NCBI GenBank assembly: GCA_028282395.1 | Contig: JANQHY010000164.1 | Span: forward strand, 1-8,047 | Direction of reading: 5' to 3' | From: Gammaproteobacteria bacterium | GTDB lineage: Bacteria > Pseudomonadota > Gammaproteobacteria > UBA12402 | Length of the DNA stretch: 8,047 bases | Part shown: positions 1 to 6,301 of the stretch, one piece after another | Layout of the letters: the number at the start of each line of letters is the position of its first letter | Position numbering within the stretch: position 1 is the first letter of the stretch | Notes under the pieces: generated by a model | Seen by the model: only the letters and a program-made list of their open reading frames with translations | The model's database searches: none | Told to the model about the DNA's origin: nothing | Made by a program: the position numbers and the translations under genes

Positions 1-8
1 AGTAAATT

Positions 9-803
9 ATGAGATCTACAAAAACAGTATTAAGAACAGTTGTGCTAACGCTATCTTTAGTATTGATAACGACTGGGGTGGCAACGAGTAATACAATAAA
101 TTGTCCTAACCAGACGAAAGAGTCTTGTAGCCAAAGTGCCATAAATTGGTATCATCAATCGACTGAAAAGGTTGCTTTGTATTATCAGATATATCGGCTT
201 GGTGGCGAGTATGTTGATACCTGGGTTAGAATTCACCATCCCAAACCGCATTCGTGGGGAGTTGCATTGGATATTGATGAAACTGCTTTAGATAACTCTT
301 GGTATTTTAAAAAATGTCACTCTGTAGCCGTGACGAACAATAATGATGATTATGATAAATATGTTGTGTTAGCGAAAAGATCAACTGCGCTACCTGGCGT
401 TGTTGCGTTTACACACCATGTGCATCAGCTTGGCGGTTATGTCACACTGTTATCAAACAGGAATGACTCTCTACATGTAAATCCCAATGCGGTTCTTCAA
501 GCAACTATTGAGAACTTAACTCAACAACACATCTATTTTGACCAAGTGTTATTAGCGAATGGTAAACAGTCAAAAAATCCCGACGATAAAAGTGCGCGTT
601 TTGATGCATTGAGAACGGGAGTCTATAATGATCATGAGATGATCTATAGTAGAAAATTACCAGCACATAAAATTGTTGCTTACTTTGGCGATCATATGCA
701 TGACTTTCCTATTAGAAAGTCAAATAGCAACCATCTCAATGATCCTGCCTGGTTTGCTAAATTTGGTGCTGGCTACTTTATTTTACCTAATCCGATGTAT
801 TGA
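9..803 (+). CDS. Exported HAD-superfamily (IIIB) acid phosphatase / 5'-nucleotidase, e(P4)-like
   Basis: Predicted periplasmic or secreted phosphomonoesterase of HAD subfamily IIIB, the group holding class B-type acid phosphatases and lipoprotein e(P4). All four HAD motifs are visible: DIDET at residues 88-92 (nucleophile D88, acid/base D90) followed by LDNS; motif II Ser149 in LLSNR; motif III Lys194 in DKSAR; and motif IV GDHMHDF at 227-233 with D228 and D232. Residues 1-27 look like a signal peptide: basic start, hydrophobic stretch about 11-22, and a possible cleavage after GVA (25) or ATS (27). There is no lipobox cysteine, so unlike e(P4) it is probably not a lipoprotein. The start is well fixed, because an in-frame TAA at 3-5 lies just upstream of the ATG at 9. 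It ends in tandem stops TGA TAG. It converges on the trp operon and has no evident functional link to it. The substrate cannot be read from the sequence. Confidence 0.88.
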   Translation: MRSTKTVLRTVVLTLSLVLITTGVATSNTINCPNQTKESCSQSAINWYHQSTEKVALYYQIYRLGGEYVDTWVRIHHPKPHSWGVALDIDETALDNSWYFKKCHSVAVTNNNDDYDKYVVLAKRSTALPGVVAFTHHVHQLGGYVTLLSNRNDSLHVNPNAVLQATIENLTQQHIYFDQVLLANGKQSKNPDDKSARFDALRTGVYNDHEMIYSRKLPAHKIVAYFGDHMHDFPIRKSNSNHLNDPAWFAKFGAGYFILPNPMY

Positions 804-820
804 TAGTGACTGTGCACGGT
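804..820. other. Convergent intergenic junction, no clear terminator
   Basis: Only 17 nt separate the stop of the phosphatase gene from the stop of aroF on the opposite strand. An imperfect hairpin can be drawn from CGGTT (817-821) with AACCG (842-846) outside and GTCG (827-830) with CGAC (837-840) inside. It has an asymmetric internal loop and no U-run on either strand, so it is not a convincing intrinsic terminator. Each transcript probably runs some way into the other gene's antisense strand. Confidence 0.6.
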
Positions 821-1843
821 TTAGGAGTCGATTGAACGACCAACCGCGTCGCCAACTTTACGTAGTGTTACCATCATCTCACCAAACATCTCTGTGCTAA
901 TCGTCTGTTTAGCATCAGAGATTGAGCGATCTGGGTCGGTATGTACTTCAACAATGACGCCATCTGCCTGAACTGCCATGGCAGCGTTGGCCATCGGAAC
1001 GACTGCATGACGTAAGCCGGTACCGTGGCTAGGGTCAATGATAATCGGCAGGTGGGTTAGTTCGCGTAGAATTGGTACCGCGGCCAAATCAAGAGTATTG
1101 CGACTGTAGCTTTCAAACGTACGAATGCCACGCTCACACAGCATCACATCTGGATTACCGTTACTGAGAATATACTCAGCGGCAAGAAGAAACTCTTTAT
1201 AGGTGGCGGATAGTCCGCGCTTTAATAGCACTGGTCGATTGACACGGCCCACCGCTTTGAGCAGATCGTAGTTCTGCATATTGCGCGCACCAATTTGTAA
1301 AATATCAACGTAGTCAGCTACCTGAGGTAGTGCATCAACGCTCATGACTTCTGAAACCACGAGTAGGTCATTATCATCAGCGGCTTGGCGCATCATTTTC
1401 AATCCTGCTTCGCCTAATCCCTGAAAATCATACGGTGAGGTGCGTGGTTTAAATGCGCCACCACGTAAAATTGTTGCGCCACTTTTTGCTACGGCACTAG
1501 CAATAGCAGAGATCTGTTCGGGTGATTCAATAGAGCAGGGACCCGCCATGACAGCAAAATGGCCGCCACCAATTTTTCTCCCTTTGATATTGATGACTGA
1601 TAGCGCATTATTGAGTACACGACCGACTAATTTGAAGCGATCATTGAAAGGCAAAACTTTTTTTACTAATGGGAGAGTGCTAAATAGTTCCGTTTTCGTG
1701 TATTGGTCAATGCCGCTAATAATGGCAATCGCTTTATCATTACCCTCATTTGCAGTTGCAGTATGAAAGCCCATAAAGGCAAGACGATCTTGCAGTTGTT
1801 GAATTTCCAGTGCAGTACTTTGGTTGTCGAGTAAAAGAATCAT
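821..1843 (-). CDS. aroF: 3-deoxy-7-phosphoheptulonate (DAHP) synthase, type I-beta with N-terminal ferredoxin-like domain
   Basis: Condenses phosphoenolpyruvate and erythrose 4-phosphate into DAHP, the entry step of the shikimate pathway that feeds chorismate to TrpE. It is 340 residues long, as expected for the I-beta form with a regulatory ferredoxin-like domain (about 1-66, as in Thermotoga maritima) ahead of the TIM barrel. Visible motifs are AGPCSIES (100-107), [15 protein letters not shown] (126-140), QIGARN (183-188), LLKRG (206-210), CERGIRTFE (236-244), DPSHGTG (270-276) and VEVH (298-301). The likely metal ligands are C103, H273, E299 and D310. In characterised relatives the N-terminal domain mediates Tyr/Phe feedback inhibition; which ligand works here is unknown. 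The ATG lies 12 nt after the trpA stop, behind AAGAGGT, so it is the last gene of the trp operon. The symbol aroF follows common usage for this family. Confidence 0.95.
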   Translation of the reverse strand: MILLLDNQSTALEIQQLQDRLAFMGFHTATANEGNDKAIAIISGIDQYTKTELFSTLPLVKKVLPFNDRFKLVGRVLNNALSVINIKGRKIGGGHFAVMAGPCSIESPEQISAIASAVAKSGATILRGGAFKPRTSPYDFQGLGEAGLKMMRQAADDNDLLVVSEVMSVDALPQVADYVDILQIGARNMQNYDLLKAVGRVNRPVLLKRGLSATYKEFLLAAEYILSNGNPDVMLCERGIRTFESYSRNTLDLAAVPILRELTHLPIIIDPSHGTGLRHAVVPMANAAMAVQADGVIVEVHTDPDRSISDAKQTISTEMFGEMMVTLRKVGDAVGRSIDS

Positions 1844-1850
1844 AATCGTT

Positions 1851-1857
1851 ACCTCTT
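1851..1857 (-). promoter_or_regulatory. Shine-Dalgarno of aroF
   Basis: On the minus strand AAGAGGT lies 7 nt before the aroF ATG and shares its leading bases with the trpA stop codon TAA. A ribosome ending trpA would therefore stop directly on the aroF initiation site, which supports coupled translation and fixes the start at 1843. Confidence 0.75.
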
Positions 1858-2626
1858 AATTTCTTGGATCAATGGAAGATGCTAATTGACGGATAGTTTC
1901 AGGCGATGCACCTTCGGCCATTGCCTTAACAAAACGTGATGCGACGACAAATCCATCGGCACAGCTCAATGCTTCTGCGGCCATTTCACGTGTAGAAATT
2001 CCAAACCCGGTAGCAACGGGTTGATCACAAAGCGTTTTGATTGTTGAAATACGCTGTTGATAATCTTCTGGTATTGTATTACGTATACCAGTCGTGCCAT
2101 TGCGACAAACATAATAGAGAAATCCACGGCAATATTCACTGATACGCTTAATACGGGCTTCAGGTGTTGAGGGTGAGATTAAATAGATTGGATCAAGACC
2201 TGCAGCGTTGCAGCTATCTAGATAATTGTCTGACTCTTCAAGTGGTAGGTCAACAACTAGCACACCATCAACCCCAGCACTAGCAGCCTCAGTTAAGCTA
2301 TTGGCAAGACCTCGAGCGAGCAGAGGGTTATAGTAGCCAAATAATACGATGGGGATATTCGTGTGTTTTTTGATGGCAGTAATCATCGACAACGCAGCAG
2401 TAAAATCCGTGTTACGTTGTAATGCATCAGCCATTGCTTGCTGAATGACTGGGCCATCTGCCACTGGATCAGAAAATGGTATTCCCACTTCTAAAATATC
2501 AACACCTCCTTCTGCTAGCGCAATGGCTGTCTCTTGTGTCATCTGCTCACCAAGATATCCAGCAGTAACGTAACTAATAAAGGCTTGACGATGATAAAAA
2601 ACATTTTCAATATTACTCATTTTCAT
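1856..2626 (-). CDS. trpA: Tryptophan synthase alpha chain
   Basis: Cleaves indole-3-glycerol phosphate to indole and glyceraldehyde 3-phosphate, and channels indole to TrpB in the cytosolic alpha2-beta2 complex. It is 256 residues, slightly shorter than the 268 of the enteric enzyme. The signature LEVGIPFSDPVADGP (45-59) carries the catalytic acids E46 and D57 (E49 and D60 in Salmonella). Loop 6 reads CRNGTTGIR (174-182), keeping the catalytic-loop Thr (T179). The phosphate-binding end is GFGIST (207-212) and VVASRFV (227-233). In the latter, Ala-Ser replaces the usual Gly-Ser. Of two candidate ATGs (2626 and 2620), the first is preferred because AGGAG sits 6 nt before it. It overlaps trpB by 14 nt and is followed closely by aroF. 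It contains no tryptophan. Confidence 0.97.
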   Translation of the reverse strand: MKMSNIENVFYHRQAFISYVTAGYLGEQMTQETAIALAEGGVDILEVGIPFSDPVADGPVIQQAMADALQRNTDFTAALSMITAIKKHTNIPIVLFGYYNPLLARGLANSLTEAASAGVDGVLVVDLPLEESDNYLDSCNAAGLDPIYLISPSTPEARIKRISEYCRGFLYYVCRNGTTGIRNTIPEDYQQRISTIKTLCDQPVATGFGISTREMAAEALSCADGFVVASRFVKAMAEGASPETIRQLASSIDPRN

Positions 2627-3815
2627 TTAATACTCCTTGGCTAATCAGTTGCGGAAGATCTTTATCGCCACGCCCTGAAAGATTCACCACAACAATATCC
2701 TCTTTAGCAAAACTCTTTGCTTCACGGAGGTAATAGGCCAATGCATGGGAAGACTCGAGTGCGGGAATAATTCCTTCACACTGTGACAGGAGTTTAAACG
2801 CCTGCAGTGCCTCACTATCGCTGGCGCTGGTGTAGTGGGCACGACCCTGCTCATAAAGATCGGCGTGTTGTGGGCCAACCATTGGATAATCAAGTCCCGC
2901 AGAGATGGATGCAGTATTTGCAACCTGGCCATTACCATCTTGAAGTAAATAACTGAGGCAGCCATGTAGTACTCCAGGTCGTCCCCCATTAAATCGTGCT
3001 GCATGCTCGCCCAAGGTTTGACCGTGACCACCGCCTTCGACACCAACAAGTTTCACTGTTGGGTTATCGATAAAAGCAGAAAAAATACCGATAGCATTAG
3101 AGCCACCGCCGACGGCGGCGATAACAACATCGGGTAACTGGCCGGTTAACTGTTGACACTGTTGTGCGGTCTCTTTACCGATTACAGACTGAAAATGTGC
3201 CACCATCTGTGGATAGGGGTAGGGGCCAAGTGCGGAACCTAAACAGTAGTGGCTAGTAGCGAAATTGGCAGCATAATCACGCAGTGCTTCATTCACCGCT
3301 TCTTTTAGTGTTTGACAGCCAGCATCGACCGCTTCAACTTCTGCACCTAACAGACGCATCTTTTCAACATTGGGACGTTGGCGCTTGATATCTGCACTAC
3401 CCATGTAAATTGTGCAAGGGAGGTCTAAATGGGCACAGACGGTTGCCGTTGCAACACCATGTTGCCCAGCACCAGTTTCAGCGATGATACGCTGTTTGCC
3501 AAATTTTTTTGCTAGCAGGCATTGGCCAAGGACGTTATTAATTTTATGGGCGCCGGTGTGTAACATATCTTCACGTTTGAGAAAGAGTCGTGGTCCATTT
3601 GCCGCTTGTTGAAAACGTTTTACTTCAGTGAGTGGCGTTGCTCTACCGGCGTATTGACTGAGTAGTTGATTGAGCTGCTGATTAAACGCATCGTCCTCCT
3701 TCATCTCGGCAAACTGCTCGGCGAGCTGTCTCATTGCTTCAATCAGTGATTCGGGCATGAAGATGCCACCAAATTTTCCATAATGTGTTGCTTGTTGACT
3801 TAATGGTGTTGTCAT
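2613..3815 (-). CDS. trpB: Tryptophan synthase beta chain
   Basis: PLP enzyme that joins indole from TrpA to serine, giving tryptophan. At 400 residues it has the length of the standard TrpB1 form that pairs with TrpA. HTGAHKIN (86-93) holds the PLP lysine K91 (K87 in Salmonella). ETGAGQHG (113-120) holds the catalytic E113. The phosphate-binding loop GGGSNAIG is at 236-243, E354 matches Salmonella E350, and LSGRGDKD (379-386) carries the Ser that contacts the PLP ring. The COMM-domain region before GPYPYP (198-203) is present. The position normally occupied by Trp in the LRDW motif is Tyr181. Its ATG overlaps the trpF stop by one base (TAATG), with GGAG 10 nt upstream. Its 3' end overlaps trpA by 14 nt. 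Confidence 0.98.
   Translation of the reverse strand: MTTPLSQQATHYGKFGGIFMPESLIEAMRQLAEQFAEMKEDDAFNQQLNQLLSQYAGRATPLTEVKRFQQAANGPRLFLKREDMLHTGAHKINNVLGQCLLAKKFGKQRIIAETGAGQHGVATATVCAHLDLPCTIYMGSADIKRQRPNVEKMRLLGAEVEAVDAGCQTLKEAVNEALRDYAANFATSHYCLGSALGPYPYPQMVAHFQSVIGKETAQQCQQLTGQLPDVVIAAVGGGSNAIGIFSAFIDNPTVKLVGVEGGGHGQTLGEHAARFNGGRPGVLHGCLSYLLQDGNGQVANTASISAGLDYPMVGPQHADLYEQGRAHYTSASDSEALQAFKLLSQCEGIIPALESSHALAYYLREAKSFAKEDIVVVNLSGRGDKDLPQLISQGVLNENE
2632..2638 (-). promoter_or_regulatory. Shine-Dalgarno of trpA, inside trpB
   Basis: On the minus strand AAGGAGT lies within the last codons of trpB. AGGAG is 6 nt from the ATG at 2626 and 12 nt from the in-frame ATG at 2620, which favours the upstream start. 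Being inside trpB, it fits coupled translation and equal production of the two tryptophan synthase subunits. Confidence 0.75.
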
Positions 3816-4468
3816 TATAGAAGGTCTCCATCTTGGTGAATTAAGTTAATAATTTTTTCAATGTATGAGAAAGATTTTTTCCCGGGTGCTGTTTCGACAC
3901 CAGAAGAGAGGTCAACTGCATAGGGTTGGCATTGCGTGACTGCTGATAAAATATTGTTGCTGTTTAATCCGCCAGCAAGAAAGAATTGTCCTAAGTTGCG
4001 TGTTTGTGCCAGCACAGTAAAATTAACTGGTTGACCACTACCGCCAACAATATTATCAAATAGCAGTTTATCACGGCGGTGATCAAAAATTTTTTTGCAG
4101 AAATGGCTATCATTAATGATGTTCCCAGCAGAATCAATATGACGTACATAAATACGTTGTAGCGTCGAGGGTAGCTGTTGACTAGCTTGGCGTGCTGTAT
4201 CGCCATGCAGTTGTGCAATATCAATATCACTGCGTTCACAGATCTCAATTATCTGTTCGCTGCAGTGGTTAACAAATACACCAACCACCTGACCGCCTGC
4301 TTCATGGGTGGCAGTGGAAATTTCCTTTGCTTGGGATAATTCAACATAGCGTGTTGATGTAGGGTGAAAAATTAAGCCAATATAATCAACACCAGCTTTA
4401 GCACTGTCATAAGCTAGCTGGGCTGAGGTTAGGCCACAGATTTTGATGCGTGGACAATATCTCTTCAT
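3815..4468 (-). CDS. trpF: Phosphoribosylanthranilate isomerase
   Basis: Converts N-(5-phosphoribosyl)anthranilate to the carboxyphenylaminodeoxyribulose phosphate used by TrpC. It is a free-standing single-domain TIM barrel of 217 residues. KICGLT (9-14) holds the general base C11, QLHGD is at 86-90, and LLFDN (135-139) holds the likely general acid D138. GGSG (142-145), LAGGLNSNN (164-172) and VDLSSGVE (185-192) followed by PGKKS form the phosphate-binding end. The usual FDW after GGSG is VNF here, so Phe150 replaces a common Trp. It overlaps trpC by 4 nt (ATGA) and trpB by 1 nt. Its Shine-Dalgarno is weak (GAGAAG), suggesting translation depends on coupling from trpC. One sampled line (4081-4140) is only 30 percent GC, lower than sampled trpB. 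Confidence 0.96.
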   Translation of the reverse strand: MKRYCPRIKICGLTSAQLAYDSAKAGVDYIGLIFHPTSTRYVELSQAKEISTATHEAGGQVVGVFVNHCSEQIIEICERSDIDIAQLHGDTARQASQQLPSTLQRIYVRHIDSAGNIINDSHFCKKIFDHRRDKLLFDNIVGGSGQPVNFTVLAQTRNLGQFFLAGGLNSNNILSAVTQCQPYAVDLSSGVETAPGKKSFSYIEKIINLIHQDGDLL

Positions 4469-5274
4469 GCTACTTCTCGCATCTGTTGAATAAATCGTGT
4501 TGGATCAGGATGTTTTACCAGTGCTTCACCAATCAATGCTGCATCAAAACCCGCAGCGTGAACTTTTTTGATGTCATCAACAGTTTGAATGCCCGATTCA
4601 GCAATTTTTGTTATCGAGTCGGGAATTTCAGCAGCAAGGGTCAATGATGTGTTAAGGTCGACGGCAAAGTTTTGTAAGTTGCGGTTGTTAATCCCAATAA
4701 TTTCAGCACCGCTATCAACTGCAATATCGAGTTCAGCGCGGTTGTGGACTTCAACAATCGCATCGATGTTGAGGGCTTTAGCAAAATTCAATAGTTCCGC
4801 GGTTTGCTGTTGTAAGACCGCAACAATAAGTAAAATCGCATCGGCACCGAACAGCAATGATTCAATAATCTGTACTTGGTCAATAATAAAATCTTTACGG
4901 AGTACCGGAGTGGTGTGATTTTTCAGGTGTTGTGCAATCTGCTGTAGATCATTAACACTGCCAGAAAAAAAGTTGCGCTCAGTTAGCACCGAGATAGCGC
5001 TAGCGCCGCCGTTAACATAGTTTTCAACTAGCTCAGTTGGCTTGCTAATAGTCGCTAGATTCCCTTTCGAGGGAGAGCGGCGTTTGATTTCACTGATGAT
5101 TGCTACGCCAGGCTGTTGACGTAGGGTATCGCGCAGAGATTTATGCGGTTGGCGCATTTTTAATAGACGCACACGATCACTTTCAAGATCACTATAGTTG
5201 ATAGAGAGTTGTGTTTTGAGTTGCTCCACTTCATTCTGTTTATGGTGAATAATTTCTGTTAAGCGATTATGCAT
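4465..5274 (-). CDS. trpC: Indole-3-glycerol phosphate synthase
   Basis: Closes the indole ring by decarboxylation and dehydration, producing the TrpA substrate. It is a single-domain protein of 269 residues with no TrpF fusion, unlike the enteric enzyme. SEIKRRSPSKG (61-71) holds substrate-binding and catalytic E62 and K64. LRKDFI (125-130) holds K127, the general acid in relatives. EVHN (175-178) holds the catalytic E175. INNRNL (195-200) carries the conserved Asn, and AESGI (225-229) and IGEALV (248-253) form the phosphate site. The start is supported by AGGGAG 8 nt upstream, inside trpD, which it overlaps by 8 nt. At the other end it shares ATGA with trpF. All catalytic positions expected from the Sulfolobus enzyme are present, so it should be active. 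Confidence 0.98.
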   Translation of the reverse strand: MHNRLTEIIHHKQNEVEQLKTQLSINYSDLESDRVRLLKMRQPHKSLRDTLRQQPGVAIISEIKRRSPSKGNLATISKPTELVENYVNGGASAISVLTERNFFSGSVNDLQQIAQHLKNHTTPVLRKDFIIDQVQIIESLLFGADAILLIVAVLQQQTAELLNFAKALNIDAIVEVHNRAELDIAVDSGAEIIGINNRNLQNFAVDLNTSLTLAAEIPDSITKIAESGIQTVDDIKKVHAAGFDAALIGEALVKHPDPTRFIQQMREVA

Positions 5275-6301
5275 GGTTAACGCTCCCTATCTTGCTATTC
5301 TCTTTTTGCGTATAGCTAATTAATTGTTCGATTAGTTGTTGGGCGCTGCCATCATTGAGCTTCTGTTGTGCTAATGCTATACCATCAGCAACACTATCAG
5401 TTAAGCCGTAGAGACGATTCGCCAGACCAGCATTCAATACCAAGGTATCAGCAATTGGGCCGCGCTGACCAGATAGTGCGGCGGTTAACTTTTTAGCATT
5501 TTGTTGTGGATTGCCGCCGCGGAGATCATCAATTTGACAGCGGGAAAATCCGTATTGTTCTGGTCTGATAATGAATGGAGTAATTCTTTTACCAGCGATT
5601 TCCACCACTTCGTTGTCACCAACTGTCGCGATCTCATCAAGACCGCAGCAGTGAAATAGGAGGGCACGCTCTGTTCCCAGTGCCGTCAATATTTTTGCTG
5701 TCGGCAGAAGGCGTTGACGATCACTTAAGCCAATCATAAGGAATTGGGCGCCAGCGGGATTAAGTAGTGGGCCAAGCATGTTAAAGGTTGTCGGTAAAGC
5801 TAATTTCCGTCGTACCTGTTTGATTCTTTTAAATGCGGGATGAAAATTGTTAGCGAAGCAGAAGCCAAAATTAAATTGACGAATCGAATTAGCAACGGTT
5901 TCAGCATCGAGATCGATGTTAATACCCAGTGCCATCATCACATCGGCGGCACCACACAGCGATGTTGAGGCGACATTACCATGTTTGGCAACCGCGACAC
6001 CACATGCAGCAGCGAGGAGCGCTGAAGCGGTAGAGATATTAATCGTATTAAAGCCATCGCCACCACTACCAACAATATCAAGTACGGGTGTTGCTACGTC
6101 AACTTTCACCATATGTTGGCGTAGGGTTGTGACAATTGCACTAATCTCTGCAACGGTTTCACCTTTTGTGCGTAGTAGGGATAGAAATGCACCCGCTTGA
6201 ACCTCGTTGTCACTGACAATCATCTCATTAATCGCCTGTTTAACCTCCTCTGTTGTTAATGTTTGGCGCTGCATTAATTTTTCAATAGCGTGTTTTAACA
6301 T
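5267..6301 (-). CDS. trpD: Anthranilate phosphoribosyltransferase
   Basis: Transfers phosphoribose from PRPP to anthranilate, the second dedicated step. It is 344 residues, normal for the stand-alone form with an N-terminal helical domain and a PRPP-binding alpha/beta domain. Visible motifs are GSGGDG (78-83, normally GTGGDG), NISTAS (88-93), KHGN (106-109), FHPAFK (153-158), QVRRKL (162-167) with the anthranilate-contacting Arg, FNMLGPLLNP (173-182) and the metal-binding LDEI (221-224, D222 and E223). It is unusual that the Arg following KHGN is Val110 and that the next segment reads STSLCGAAD instead of the common SSxSGxAD. The start at 6301 overlaps the end of trpG by 7 nt, with GAGGG just upstream. 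It is not fused to TrpG. The retained DE and Arg residues argue for an active enzyme. Confidence 0.96.
   Translation of the reverse strand: MLKHAIEKLMQRQTLTTEEVKQAINEMIVSDNEVQAGAFLSLLRTKGETVAEISAIVTTLRQHMVKVDVATPVLDIVGSGGDGFNTINISTASALLAAACGVAVAKHGNVASTSLCGAADVMMALGINIDLDAETVANSIRQFNFGFCFANNFHPAFKRIKQVRRKLALPTTFNMLGPLLNPAGAQFLMIGLSDRQRLLPTAKILTALGTERALLFHCCGLDEIATVGDNEVVEIAGKRITPFIIRPEQYGFSRCQIDDLRGGNPQQNAKKLTAALSGQRGPIADTLVLNAGLANRLYGLTDSVADGIALAQQKLNDGSAQQLIEQLISYTQKENSKIGSVNHA

Noticed and set aside
801..803. Possibility that TGA encodes Trp here (code 4), which would alter the tryptophan count
   Set aside because: TGA terminates trpE and trpC exactly at ATGA overlaps, where the next conserved protein begins. 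The phosphatase uses TGG for Trp and ends with TGA TAG at a normal family length.
673..900. Plus-strand open frame overlapping the end of the phosphatase gene and the aroF stop
   Set aside because: It is out of frame with the well-supported phosphatase, has no recognisable domain, and shows no convincing ribosome-binding site.
1658..1664. A7 run in aroF (frame A AAA AAA) as a possible -1 frameshift site. A shift would give a 67-residue product matching just the N-terminal regulatory domain
   Set aside because: There is no upstream SD-like stimulator or strong downstream stem, and an equivalent A AAA AAA run at a Lys-Lys pair also occurs in trpB, so it looks like ordinary Lys-Lys coding.
1814..1843. 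AroF begins MILLLDN, resembling the MILLIDN start of TrpG, suggesting a duplicated or recombined 5' end
   Set aside because: The similarity stops after seven residues, codons differ, and both starts suit a first beta strand in their own families. Coincidence is the simpler explanation.
3106..3118. Perfect GC-rich inverted repeat CCGCC-GAC-GGCGG that might be a terminator or attenuator inside trpB
   Set aside because: It encodes the glycine-rich PLP phosphate loop (AAVGGG), where GGC/GGT and GCC codons naturally make such a repeat. No U-run follows on the transcribed strand.
4090..4096. T7 run in trpF read as a possible intrinsic terminator or slippery site
   Set aside because: On the transcribed strand it is an A-run, not a U-run, and its frame (C AAA AAA) does not form a tandem-slip heptamer.
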